From Hyalangium versicolor (lineage in GTDB: Bacteria > Myxococcota > Myxococcia > Myxococcales > Myxococcaceae), in NCBI RefSeq assembly GCF_020103695.1, contig NZ_JAHXBF010000010.1, positions 310,001 through 374,000 on the forward strand: DNA of 64,000 bases, read 5' to 3'. The translations under genes and the position numbers were made by a program. Below, one piece after another: positions 25,396 to 36,272 of this stretch (within the stretch, counting starts at the first letter, position 1; each line of letters starts with the position of its first letter). The notes beneath the pieces were generated by a model. It saw nothing but the letters and a program-made list of their open reading frames with translations. It did not search any database and was not told where the DNA came from.

Positions 25396-26778
25396 GTGAT
25401 TGAACCCAGCGGTCCCCCTCATCGCAGCATGTCCGTGCCACGCCCTACCCTGTGGACTGTCGGGTGTGGCGCGCTCTTGCTCATCGCCGCCTGTGCGGGG
25501 CTCCTCGCCTGGTTGCTGCTCCGCACGGGTCCTCTGGTCGAACGTCTGATCAGCGACACCAATGCCCTCGAAGGTGCATCCCACCCGCGTCCAGCGCACG
25601 TCTCTCCCTCCACACCGGGCACGTTCGCTCAAGCAATAAAGCCTCTGCTGCCAGAGCTCCGTGCTCTGCCCGAGCCTGAGACGAACTCCGTGCCTACCCC
25701 CAAGGAGGACGACAACGGGGCCGCGTGGGCGCGCTGGTACCAGAAGCAAGAGCAGCTCCGCGAGCAATGCCTCGCCGTTGCCTCGGGCAAAGCCCCGCTC
25801 GAGACAGTGCCAGCGCCCTGCCTCGCAGCGTTGGAGACCCACCGGAACGTCATGGGCAGGGTCCTGGCCGCCACCCATGCGGAGACAGGGGGACTCCCAT
25901 CTGGCGCCAACAGCCTGAACCGCTCCGACTCATTGCAGTCCGGAGGAATGGGCGCCATCGCGCGCGTGGTGCACCTGGCCGCTCTCGAAGTATGGGAGCT
26001 GCTGTCACGAGGACACCCAGTGGAGGCCATGAACACCTGCCTCGACGCACTGGCCTTGAGCCGCGAATTGGCCCTCGGAGGCGGGCTGTACGGCAGCAAG
26101 CTCTCCGCGCAGAGCCAGGAGATCGTCTACCCCTCTTGCGCGGCCGCGCTCGATGCCGTGCCCTTGGGGCGCAAGCGTGAGGCGCTGGAGCAACTGTCCC
26201 GGCTGCAGAGGGGCTTCCCGCCTCCATCCCGCCTCCTGCGAGAGGAGTCCGTCTTTCTTCAGCTCCGCACATTCGGTCCGGACTTCCTGCCCCTCGAAGC
26301 CCTCTCCAGGCTGCCCCCGGCCGCCAAGACGCTCGTCCATGGTGGAGGCGGATGGTTCTTCTTCACGAGCCGTGTCGGTCACCCGTTGGTGCGGCGATAC
26401 ATCTGGCGACGAAACGTCTCCCTGTTCGATCAGATGATGGCTGTGGCCGACCTGCCGCCCGATGAGCGCCAGCGCGCCTTCGCGAGGATTGATGCCGACC
26501 ATGCGCTGCTCGCAGACTACCCAGGCGCCGTCAGCGCCAGGACATTCCACCGCGAGTTGGCGCACCTCGAACCTCAACACCTCCGAGCCGTCGCGCTCGC
26601 CACGCTCGTCCAAGTGGACATCACCCGAACCGAGCAGGGCCGCTGGCCCACCACCCTGCCTGCTGACGCGACCGGCTTGTTCTCGCTCCAGCTCGTCAGT
26701 GCGCAGGAAGCACGGCTCGTGCCCCTGAACACCGAGGCTGCTGAAAACACCCTGAGCGTCACCGCCGACGAGAGGTGA
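25396..26778 (+). CDS. Membrane-anchored hypothetical protein
   Basis: 460 residues from a GTG at 25396, chosen because GAGG lies 9 bases upstream; ATG at 25429 has no such site. One N-terminal helix (VGCGALLLIAACAGLLAWLLL) anchors a mostly helical periplasmic part. Segments such as ALEVWELLSRGHPVEAMNTC and RAVALATLVQVDITRTEQGR are helical and resemble the periplasmic part of other myxobacterial orphans. No catalytic motif recognised. It sits between the Lon-N-like protein and the toxin-like lipoprotein, all on the plus strand, with 68 and 72 bases between. Real gene by length and codon use; role unknown. Confidence 0.72.
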   Translation: MIEPSGPPHRSMSVPRPTLWTVGCGALLLIAACAGLLAWLLLRTGPLVERLISDTNALEGASHPRPAHVSPSTPGTFAQAIKPLLPELRALPEPETNSVPTPKEDDNGAAWARWYQKQEQLREQCLAVASGKAPLETVPAPCLAALETHRNVMGRVLAATHAETGGLPSGANSLNRSDSLQSGGMGAIARVVHLAALEVWELLSRGHPVEAMNTCLDALALSRELALGGGLYGSKLSAQSQEIVYPSCAAALDAVPLGRKREALEQLSRLQRGFPPPSRLLREESVFLQLRTFGPDFLPLEALSRLPPAAKTLVHGGGGWFFFTSRVGHPLVRRYIWRRNVSLFDQMMAVADLPPDERQRAFARIDADHALLADYPGAVSARTFHRELAHLEPQHLRAVALATLVQVDITRTEQGRWPTTLPADATGLFSLQLVSAQEARLVPLNTEAAENTLSVTADER

Positions 26779-26850
26779 GGTGGCGGTGGCGTCATTACGG
26801 GCGAGGGAGCGGATCGAGCGCGCATGCTTGGGCTAACCTGGAGGCCTTGC

Positions 26851-28338
26851 ATGCCGCCTCTCTGGTTATCCGTCCTCTCTGAGTTCGCCCGCGCCCTGCG
26901 CTTGGGGCTGGTGCTGAGTGCTGTAGCCCTGGCTGCCGGGTGCGGCACCACTCAGTCCGCCTTGCCGTTCGTCCCTGCGGATGCGCCCCTGCGCTTCTCC
27001 ACCTATCTCAACTCCCACGGAGAGCTTCGCGGTGAGGATTGGGCGCTGGTGCTCATGGGGCACCCGGCTCACCGCGAGCAGGTGTTCCTCCAGGCGCGCC
27101 AAGGGCTCTTCCCCGCCTCAGAGGCCTGGTTCTATCTGGAGGCTGTCTGCCGAGGGGCTGGCGCGATAATGGCGCAAGAGCACGCCCGGACCCAGTGCAC
27201 GATGTTCCCTGGCGAGGCCGGATGCGAGTTCAACTGGCAACCCGTTAGCGCACTCATCCCAGGCACAGGCCCTGGCCGCGATCGCCTCACTGACGTCTAC
27301 AAGCAGGGCTACGACGAGCGCTGGGAACAGTTGCGGCGCGGCTTCCAACTCCGCTCGGAGATTGTCCGTGCCGGCACGCTCATGGCAGCCCCCTTGTTGG
27401 GGCGCACTCCGGCGGCGGCTGAGGGCCGCACCACGGCAGCTGAGAGCGGCGCTTCGGTGGCGGAAGGCAGAGCGCTGAGTGCGGAGAGTCGCGCCCTGGC
27501 GGCTGAGAGCGAAGTCGCTGGAGCGCGCGCCACCAGCCTGCTGTCCGCGGAGTCGCTGGGGCTCGGCAGAGCCCTGAGCGCCGAGGAGGCCAGCGCCCTG
27601 GAGTCGCGGCTTCTCGAATTGGAAGCGGAAGCCCCGGGCAAGCGGGAAGCCTTCTCCTCAGCGGAGCTCCGCAACGGCACGCTGACTCCCAGGCCGAAGC
27701 CCTCGGATTTGAACGCGGAGGGAAGCCTCCGCTGGGACGAGTTCGAGGCCTACCGCCAACGCCGGCTCCAGGAGGTGCGCTCCCAGAAACTCGGCGGCGC
27801 CAACTCGCTCTCGGTCAAGCCTCCTCTGCGCTGGGAGGCCTATCGCGACCTGCTCAATCACTTCCAACGTTGTTACCAGTTCGAGTCCAGGGTGGGCGGC
27901 ACCTTGCTTCAAGAGTTGGAGCAATCTGCGGGCTCTCGCAGAGTGCTCACCGGCTCACGCCAGCCGCTGCTGGCCCGCCACGTGGGGACGACGAAGGTGG
28001 GCCAGGAGGGCGTGCACTACCCGGACTACCTCGCGGTGGACGAAGCCACACTCAAGGAAGGCAGTGTGCCTCGCGTGGAGACCGTCAGCGTCAAGATGCG
28101 CAACTTCTCGAAACTGAGCGAAAGCGAGGTGCGAGATCTCGTCCAGGCTGACCTCCAGGAAGCCATGAACAAGTATGGAGGCAGGTTGGAAGTGCGACGT
28201 CCCGGACATCCGCTCTATGGCCGCACCGTGCAGGTCTCTCAGATCCACCTCGCCTATTCAGAGCAAAGCCTCGGAACATGGCGGGCACTCATCGAAAAGC
28301 TTTGCCAGCAAGCCCGCGTGAAGGTGCACTTCGAATGA
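26851..28338 (+). CDS. Toxin-like lipoprotein with candidate restriction-endonuclease-fold C-terminus
   Basis: 495 residues from the ATG at 26851 (GGAGG 6 bases upstream); the ATG at 26824 lacks a site. A signal ends in ALAAGCGTT (lipobox). Residues about 185-270 are an Ala/Glu/Ser repeat (AAES, ALSAESRALAAES) likely forming a coiled rod. The C-terminal 110 residues (from GVHYPDYLAVDEA through ETVSVKMRNFSKLSE) resemble PD-(D/E)xK nuclease toxins, with Asp and Lys in place but Ser where the second acid is expected. The next gene overlaps it by ATGA, as toxin-immunity pairs do. The layout of lipidated carrier, rod and C-terminal effector fits a polymorphic toxin; activity is unproven. Confidence 0.62.
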   Translation: MPPLWLSVLSEFARALRLGLVLSAVALAAGCGTTQSALPFVPADAPLRFSTYLNSHGELRGEDWALVLMGHPAHREQVFLQARQGLFPASEAWFYLEAVCRGAGAIMAQEHARTQCTMFPGEAGCEFNWQPVSALIPGTGPGRDRLTDVYKQGYDERWEQLRRGFQLRSEIVRAGTLMAAPLLGRTPAAAEGRTTAAESGASVAEGRALSAESRALAAESEVAGARATSLLSAESLGLGRALSAEEASALESRLLELEAEAPGKREAFSSAELRNGTLTPRPKPSDLNAEGSLRWDEFEAYRQRRLQEVRSQKLGGANSLSVKPPLRWEAYRDLLNHFQRCYQFESRVGGTLLQELEQSAGSRRVLTGSRQPLLARHVGTTKVGQEGVHYPDYLAVDEATLKEGSVPRVETVSVKMRNFSKLSESEVRDLVQADLQEAMNKYGGRLEVRRPGHPLYGRTVQVSQIHLAYSEQSLGTWRALIEKLCQQARVKVHFE

Positions 28339-29681
28339 TCAGCTACGAGGAATGGAACCGCTCCGACAAATTGGCCGTGGAGTTGCACTTCGCGACCAAT
28401 CCCTTGGACCAAGGTCCCTCGGGGCTGGACACGGTCCTGGAGCTCGTCGAGCGAGAAGCTGGCTTCCTCATGCCGGACAAGGTGATGCGGAAACGCACCT
28501 ACCGTTACTCCCGGCAGCGTGCTCGGGAACAACTCATGCGAGTCACCCCCTTTCTCGACTCACTCCTCCTGCCCAAAGAGAACGGCGACCTTCAAGGAGT
28601 CTGGAGCCTGAGCTTCGGGGGAACTCAAGGAGGCCTCACCTTCGAAGTGAGCCTCTACCCATTGAGCTTCTTCCGTCAGCAGGAGACGACCGAGGCCCGG
28701 TGCCAACACGTGATGCACGTGGTGCGCGCTCTCTGCCTGCACTTGGGTCCCGTCAAGTACGGCTTCGCGCACAGCGGCGCGGACTCCTTGCTGGGCACGG
28801 ATCCGCACACCACGGACCCGACCTCTCCTCCAGGCGCCTACGAGGCCTACTGGCTCAACGTCTACGGCAAGCCCCTGGTGGACGCCCTCGGGCGCGAGCG
28901 CGTGCTCTCCCTCCCTGCGCACTCCATCGAGCCCCTGCCCTGCGGCGGCGTGCTGTGGCTCTCACGCCCCACCCTGGCTGACTTCGACAGCCCACAGGGC
29001 CGCAGTTCCCAGGCTCGCTGCCTCGTCCACCTGCGCCCCGAACTCCGCCTCGAAGATGTCAAGCGCTCACTGCTCGAGCGCAGCCTCGCCTTTCAACCCG
29101 TGGAGAAGAACTTCGACCCCGACATCGCGGGCCTCATCGAGCTCATCCTCCAGCGCACGACAGGGCTCTCCACCCTCAGGAAGGAGATTGAGCGCTACAA
29201 CCTCTATCGCCCTCCTCCCGTCTCCGAATGGCGGCCTGCCCACGAAGTCCAATCCGATGTGGACAACCCCGCCAGCAAGCTCACCTTCTACGAGGTGCAG
29301 GCCGAGTCCCTCATCGCCCTCCTCCACACCGAGCACCCCTCCGTCGCAGGCCAGGAGCCTAGCTCCATCATCGAAGTCGATGACTACGTCGGCCGCGAGC
29401 GCTGGGCCGAGTTCAAGGAGTACATGACCCAAGCGCAGCGAGAGCTCCTCGTGCCCATGCTCGGCGCGTACTTGGGAGAGTTGCTCATCAAGCACCTCGG
29501 CGGGCGCTGGGTGCCTCGTCGCTCTCTCCTGGAGTCCTCCGTCGTCGTAGGCCCTCGCGCCTGGCTACCCTTCCTGCGCGCCCACCACCTGCTCCAGGTC
29601 CCCTCCAACTCCCTGGGCAAGTCGCTCGACTTCACCCTCTCCCAGCTCTTCCACCAGGCCGTCCGCCTCGCCAGCGTGTGA
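28335..29681 (+). CDS. Candidate immunity protein paired with the toxin-like lipoprotein
   Basis: 448 residues, no signal peptide, hence cytoplasmic. The ATG at 28335 overlaps the TGA of the preceding gene (ATGA), so production is coupled. The N-terminal half (to about 230) has the beta-rich pattern of myxobacterial immunity proteins of the TsiV/Imm52 kind: GVWSLSFGG, YGFAHSGADS, AYWLNVYGKPLVDALG, GGVLWLSRP. The C-terminal half (about 270-448) includes LGAYLGELLIKHLGGRWVPR, a pattern seen in DUF3806-like proteins. A two-module immunity protein would be unusual. Family names are tentative; pairing by overlap is seen in the sequence. Confidence 0.55.
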   Translation: MISYEEWNRSDKLAVELHFATNPLDQGPSGLDTVLELVEREAGFLMPDKVMRKRTYRYSRQRAREQLMRVTPFLDSLLLPKENGDLQGVWSLSFGGTQGGLTFEVSLYPLSFFRQQETTEARCQHVMHVVRALCLHLGPVKYGFAHSGADSLLGTDPHTTDPTSPPGAYEAYWLNVYGKPLVDALGRERVLSLPAHSIEPLPCGGVLWLSRPTLADFDSPQGRSSQARCLVHLRPELRLEDVKRSLLERSLAFQPVEKNFDPDIAGLIELILQRTTGLSTLRKEIERYNLYRPPPVSEWRPAHEVQSDVDNPASKLTFYEVQAESLIALLHTEHPSVAGQEPSSIIEVDDYVGRERWAEFKEYMTQAQRELLVPMLGAYLGELLIKHLGGRWVPRRSLLESSVVVGPRAWLPFLRAHHLLQVPSNSLGKSLDFTLSQLFHQAVRLASV

Positions 29682-29775
29682 GGGCCCTGCCCCAGGTGTT
29701 CTGTAGCAGAGACTCCCACCCGGAATGCACCCTACGTACTGGGTGGTCCCTTGCAACCCGTTCCGGCATCCGTGA

Positions 29776-31992
<2,217 letters not shown>

Positions 31993-32005
31993 GGGAGACC
32001 AAACC

Positions 32006-32290
32006 ATGAGCATGCGGCGAGCCACGCTGCGCATCCGCGGCAAGGTGCAGGGCGTCTTCTTCCGGGAGAGCTCCCGTCAGGAGGCCTCCCGCCTGGGCCT
32101 CACCGGCTGGGTGCGCAACCGAGACGACGGCTCCGTGGAGGCCGTCGCCGAGGGCGAGCCTGCCGCGCTCGAGGAATTCATCCGCTGGTGCCACCGAGGC
32201 CCCCAGGCCGCGCGCGTCACAGACGTCGAGCGCTCGGACGGAGAGGCCTCCGGTGAGTTCCGCACCTTTATCGTGGAGCGCTCGTCATGA
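32006..32290 (+). CDS. acyP: Acylphosphatase
   Basis: 94 residues, normal for the family. Active-site loop [12 protein letters not shown] places catalytic Arg at residue 20, and Asn38 lies in [13 protein letters not shown]; both are strictly conserved. It hydrolyses the carboxyl-phosphate bond of acyl phosphates in the cytoplasm. It starts 13 bases after ligA with GGGAGA upstream, and its stop overlaps the start of the next gene, so ligA, acyP and the DUF3052 gene probably share a transcript. Confidence 0.95.
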   Translation: MSMRRATLRIRGKVQGVFFRESSRQEASRLGLTGWVRNRDDGSVEAVAEGEPAALEEFIRWCHRGPQAARVTDVERSDGEASGEFRTFIVERSS

Positions 32291-32733
32291 CGTCGTATGG
32301 AATGGGCTCGCTGCCCGTGATGCTCGGCATCCGCGCCGGCTCCAAGGTCTCCGTCATCAACCCCCCGCGCGGCTTCGTCCAGCGCCTCAATCCCCTGCCC
32401 GACGGCGTCGAGTTCCTCATCACCGCCCAGTCCGGCCTGGACGTCATCCTCTTCTTCACCTCGGATGCACACGAGCTCGTCCAGCGCCTGCCTGCCCTCT
32501 CGCGCGCCATGGCCCTCACCGGCGGCATCTGGATCTGCTGGCCCAGCGGCGAGGGCATCAAGAGCTCGCTGTCCGAGGACTTCGTCCGTCAGGCCGCGCT
32601 CGATATTGGTCTGGTGGACAACAAGATCTGCCTCATCGACCAGACCTGGACGGGCCTGCGGCTGGTCCGCCGGCCGCGCGGCCGCATCGACAAGCCCGAG
32701 GGGCGCAAGCAAGCGCCTACTGCGCAGGCCTGA
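32287..32733 (+). CDS. DUF3052 family protein
   Basis: 148 residues; ATG overlaps the acylphosphatase stop as ATGA. The family pattern is clear: [31 protein letters not shown] and [12 protein letters not shown]. Function of the family is not established; it is widespread in Actinobacteria and Myxobacteria. No membrane segment or signal peptide. A basic tail of about 20 residues follows the domain. The gene ends the ligA transcript by position, since a 539-base gap follows. Confidence 0.85.
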   Translation: MTSYGMGSLPVMLGIRAGSKVSVINPPRGFVQRLNPLPDGVEFLITAQSGLDVILFFTSDAHELVQRLPALSRAMALTGGIWICWPSGEGIKSSLSEDFVRQAALDIGLVDNKICLIDQTWTGLRLVRRPRGRIDKPEGRKQAPTAQA

Positions 32734-33272
32734 ATCCCGGGAAGCCAGGAACGACCTGTGACATCGGGTGGACAATCTCCACTTCTCGGCTTTACACGGC
32801 CGTCAAATGCATGAAAAACTCCATGTGTTTCTGGACAGTTGTGTGACGCCCCGCGTCGGCGGAGCGTTTGAGGTCCAGGTGACTTTTTGAGACGGGTTGC
32901 GTTCCCGGACTTCCTTGGGCGCGCCGGCTGCACCGATTTCTCCTGTCGCCCCCCCAAGGCGCCCGCGGATGGGTACCGACCGGGTGTGGAGGGCAGGAGC
33001 GGGCGGCACGCGCGAGCAAGAAGCTGAGAACGCTCGGAAGAAAAGGCCTCGCCCGGCGCGGTGCCGGTGGTCGCGAGGCGCATTGAACTCAGAGGTGCAG
33101 ACGGTGTTCCTCCCAACCCCCACCCGCGCGATGAGAGCAGACATGGGCTCCGCCGAGGCGGGAGGGTTCGAGGCCGCCCCCTGTCCTCTCGCAGCGCGCG
33201 TGGAAGCGCGAGGCCTTGTCGCCTCCCGTCCGGTGGGGCACGCCCGTCCGCGCGCGCGTCCAGGATTCGCCC
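32734..33272 (+). other. 539-base gene-free region, probable long leader of the RNase G/E gene
   Basis: No coding frame is convincing. An A/T-richer patch at 32796-32845 could carry a promoter. A CCTTGGG/CCCAAGG pair at 32913-32919 and 32953-32959, and a nested hairpin at 33046-33079, suggest a structured 5' leader. RNase E controls its own mRNA through its leader in E. coli; the same here is inference. Confidence 0.5.
33046..33079 (+). promoter_or_regulatory. Nested hairpin in the RNase G/E leader
   Basis: GCCTCGC (33046-33052) pairs with GCGAGGC (33073-33079) and encloses CCGGC/GCCGG (33053-33057, 33063-33067). The stem is almost continuous, 12 bp in all with a small internal loop. It lies 194 bases before the start codon. 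Confidence 0.45.
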
Positions 33273-36143
33273 ATGGGCAGCACCCTCGTTATCAACGCCT
33301 CGGGTCGGGAGACCCGGGTCGCCCTCGTCGAGGGCGGCCACATCGCGGAGTTCTATCTCGAGCGTAAGAAGGACAAGGGCGTCGTCGGAAACATCTACAA
33401 AGGCCGCGTCGTCCGGGTGCTCCCGGGCATGCAGGCGGCCTTCGTGGATATCGGGCTCGAGAAGGCCGCCTTCCTCTACGTCAGTGACGTCGTCTACGAC
33501 CCGGACTTCGCTCGCTCCCAGTTCGAGCTGACCGAGGGCGAGCACGAGGATTTCCCCGACGTGCCCTCGGAGATGGAAGCCGAGGCCGCCGAGGCCGCCG
33601 CCAGCAGCCCCGAGGCCGCGCCCCACGAGGTGGAGCTGGAGGTGCAGGAGTTGGCCCCTGGTGAGCTGGCTCCTCCTCCTCAGGGTGAGCCGGTCGCTCC
33701 CGCTGCTGCTGCCGAGCCTGCTGCTTCCGTTGCCGCCGCGCCTGCCGCCGAGACCCACCCGAGCGGCCTTCCTCCCGTGGAGTCGGGTGTCATCGCCGCG
33801 GCTGCGGTGATGACCGTGCCTCCTCCGAGCCCCGTGGAGACCACCGAGGCTCCCGCGGCTCCCGCCGAGCCTGCCGTGGCTTCGGCTCCGGTCGAGAGCG
33901 CTCCTGTGACCGCCGCTCCCGAGGCTGCGGCTTCTGTGGCTGCGCCTTCGGAGGCGCCTGCCTCCGTGGCTGCGGCTCCCGAGGCCACCGCCTCCGCGCC
34001 CACTGCCGAGCAGACCTCCGTGACTCCCGCCGAGGGCACGCCTGCTGTCAGCGCGCAGCCCGAGCCGCCTCCGCATGCGGCCTCCGCGCTGGGCGAAATC
34101 ATCCCTCCTCCCCCTCCCGCCGAGGCTCTGGCCCAGGCTCCCCGTGCCGAGGTGGCCACGGGTGAGCGCCGCGCGCCTCGCGAGGGCCGCGAGGGCCGTG
34201 ACGCCCGGTCCCGTGACCGCGAGAAGGACCGCGACTCTCGCGAGAAGGACAAGGACAAGGACAAGCGCCGCCAGCGCGATGACTCTCAGCGCCGCGACAA
34301 GGAGGAGAAGTCCAAGTCGCGCAAGAGCTCGCGCATCGAGGACCTGCTGAAGGTGGGCCAGGAGGTCGTGGTCCAGATCTCCAAGGATCCCATCGGCACC
34401 AAGGGCGCCCGCCTCACCTCGCACATCTCCATCCCCGGCCGCCACCTGGTGTTCATGCCCACGGTGGACCACGTGGGCATCAGCCGCCGCATCTCCAACG
34501 AGAAGGAGCGCAAGCGGCTGCGCGAGATCGTCGACCGGCTGCGCCCACCCGGAACGGGCTTCATCGTCCGCACCGTCGCGGAGAACGTTCCCCAGGAGAA
34601 GCTCGAGAGCGACATCCGCTTCCTCATCGAGGTGTGGAACCAGGTGGTGCGCCGCAACGAGAAGCGCGGCGGCCCGGGCCTGCTCCACCCCGACCTGGAC
34701 CTCATCCTCCGCGCCACCCGCGACCTGTTCGCGCACGACGTGGAGAAGCTCGTCGTGGACGACCGCGAGGAGTACGAGCGCATCCTCGCCTTCGTCACCG
34801 CGCAGGATCCGCTGCTCAAGGATCGCGTGGTGCTCCATGACGGCGACGAGCCCGTCTTCGACGCCTACGGCATCGAACAGGAGATGCACCGCGCCACCCA
34901 GCGCAAGGTGTGGCTCAAGAGCGGCGGCTACCTGATCATCGACCAGGCCGAGGCGCTCACCGCGATCGACGTCAACTCGGGCCGCTACGTCGGCAAGAAG
35001 AGCCTCGAGGAGACGATCACCAAGATCAACGTCGAGGCCGCCAAGGAGATCGTCTACCAGCTCCGGCTGCGGAACATCGGCGGCATCATCATCTGCGACT
35101 TCATCGACATGGAGAAGGCGCAGAACCGGGACAAGGTCTTCAAGGCGCTCCAGGAAGCGCTGGGCCGCGACAAGGCGAAGACGAACGTGCTGCGCATCTC
35201 CGAGCTGGGCCTCGTCGAGATGACGCGCAAGCGCGTGCGCGAATCCATCGGCCGCGTGCTCCACGAGGACTGCCCGTACTGCGACGGCAAGGGCTTCGTG
35301 AAGACGGCCACCACCGTCACCTACGAGATCTTCCGGGAGATCCGCCGCGAGGCCCCCGGCTACAAGGACTCCACGCTGGTCATCAACTGCAGCGCGGAGG
35401 TGGCCCGGCAGCTCCAGGGCGAGGAGCGCCAGGAATTGCGCCACCTGATGGACCGCTACAACAAGTCCATCCAGGTCAAGGCGCAGCAGAACTACCACCG
35501 CGAGCAGTACGACATCTACGGCCGCTCCGCACAGGGCCCCGAGCACAAGGTGGCCTCGTCGCCCGGCTCGGGAGACGGTGAGCTGTCCCTGCAGCGGCGC
35601 CCCGAGGGCCCGGGCCCCGGCGATCGCTACCGTCAGGACCAGGGCCGCAGGGGTGGCGGCAGGGATCGCGACCGCGACCGCGGCCATGGGGACCGCAGCC
35701 ACGGTGAGCGCGGAGACCGGGATCGTGGTGGTGACCGGGAGCGCGGTGGCGACCGGGAGCGCGGTGGTGACCGGGAGCGCGGTGGCGACCGGGAGCGCGG
35801 TGGCGACCGGGAGCGCGACCGTGGTGACCGTGGTGACCGCGGCGACAGGGATCGGGGCGACCGGCGAGAAGGACGCCGCCCGGATCGCGACCAGAACCGG
35901 GGAGACCGCAACCGGGGCGGAGAGCACCGCCGCGGAGACGACCGCCGAGGCGAGGACCGTCGCGGAGACGACCGTCGGGGCGAAGAGCGTCGCGGCGAGC
36001 AGTCCCAGCGGCCGCAGCAGCAGGCTCCGGCGAGCACCGAGTCCTCTTCCGGTGGCGGCAGCACGCCTCCGCCGACGCCTCCTTCTTCCTCGAATGAGGG
36101 ACAGGGAGGGAACGGGTCTCCTGGCGGCGGCGGCGAGTCCTGA
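33273..36143 (+). CDS. rng: Ribonuclease E/G family endoribonuclease with expanded low-complexity regions
   Basis: 956 residues from the ATG at 33273 (AGGA 7 bases upstream). The S1 domain starts normally (YKGRVVRVLPGMQAAFVDIG). It is interrupted at about residue 95 by some 255 residues of Ala/Pro/Glu-rich and then Arg/Lys/Asp/Glu-rich sequence, and resumes at DLLKVGQEVVVQISKDP. The catalytic domain has both Mg-binding Asp residues (IDVNSGRYVGKKS and IICDFIDME) and the zinc-link CPYCDGKG. The C-terminus of about 180 residues is Arg/Asp/Gly-rich with tandem RERGGD repeats. It cleaves single-stranded RNA in rRNA maturation and mRNA decay. The tail may bind RNA or partners as in RNase E. Confidence 0.93.
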   Translation: MGSTLVINASGRETRVALVEGGHIAEFYLERKKDKGVVGNIYKGRVVRVLPGMQAAFVDIGLEKAAFLYVSDVVYDPDFARSQFELTEGEHEDFPDVPSEMEAEAAEAAASSPEAAPHEVELEVQELAPGELAPPPQGEPVAPAAAAEPAASVAAAPAAETHPSGLPPVESGVIAAAAVMTVPPPSPVETTEAPAAPAEPAVASAPVESAPVTAAPEAAASVAAPSEAPASVAAAPEATASAPTAEQTSVTPAEGTPAVSAQPEPPPHAASALGEIIPPPPPAEALAQAPRAEVATGERRAPREGREGRDARSRDREKDRDSREKDKDKDKRRQRDDSQRRDKEEKSKSRKSSRIEDLLKVGQEVVVQISKDPIGTKGARLTSHISIPGRHLVFMPTVDHVGISRRISNEKERKRLREIVDRLRPPGTGFIVRTVAENVPQEKLESDIRFLIEVWNQVVRRNEKRGGPGLLHPDLDLILRATRDLFAHDVEKLVVDDREEYERILAFVTAQDPLLKDRVVLHDGDEPVFDAYGIEQEMHRATQRKVWLKSGGYLIIDQAEALTAIDVNSGRYVGKKSLEETITKINVEAAKEIVYQLRLRNIGGIIICDFIDMEKAQNRDKVFKALQEALGRDKAKTNVLRISELGLVEMTRKRVRESIGRVLHEDCPYCDGKGFVKTATTVTYEIFREIRREAPGYKDSTLVINCSAEVARQLQGEERQELRHLMDRYNKSIQVKAQQNYHREQYDIYGRSAQGPEHKVASSPGSGDGELSLQRRPEGPGPGDRYRQDQGRRGGGRDRDRDRGHGDRSHGERGDRDRGGDRERGGDRERGGDRERGGDRERGGDRERDRGDRGDRGDRDRGDRREGRRPDRDQNRGDRNRGGEHRRGDDRRGEDRRGDDRRGEERRGEQSQRPQQQAPASTESSSGGGSTPPPTPPSSSNEGQGGNGSPGGGGES
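35731..35820 (+). repeat. Five tandem 18-bp repeats in the RNase G/E tail
   Basis: Units of 18 bases, consensus GYGACCGGGAGCGCGGTG, run at 35731, 35749, 35767, 35785 and 35803, differing at one or two positions. The last unit diverges at its end. They code for the hexapeptide GDRERG in register with the frame. Such arrays change length by slippage, so the copy number may vary among strains. A second, more degenerate 15-bp array lies near 35929-36000. Confidence 0.9.
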
Positions 36144-36272
36144 CCGCTGCTCCTTGAAAGAGCCGTCCTGCCTGCTGGGAAGTCTGTCCGGCAGGCAGCC
36201 ATTCAGGCACGTACCGCCGAGGGAGGCTGGCCCATCGGGCGCGGGATTGACTAGCCTTGCGCCCCGCCTCAC

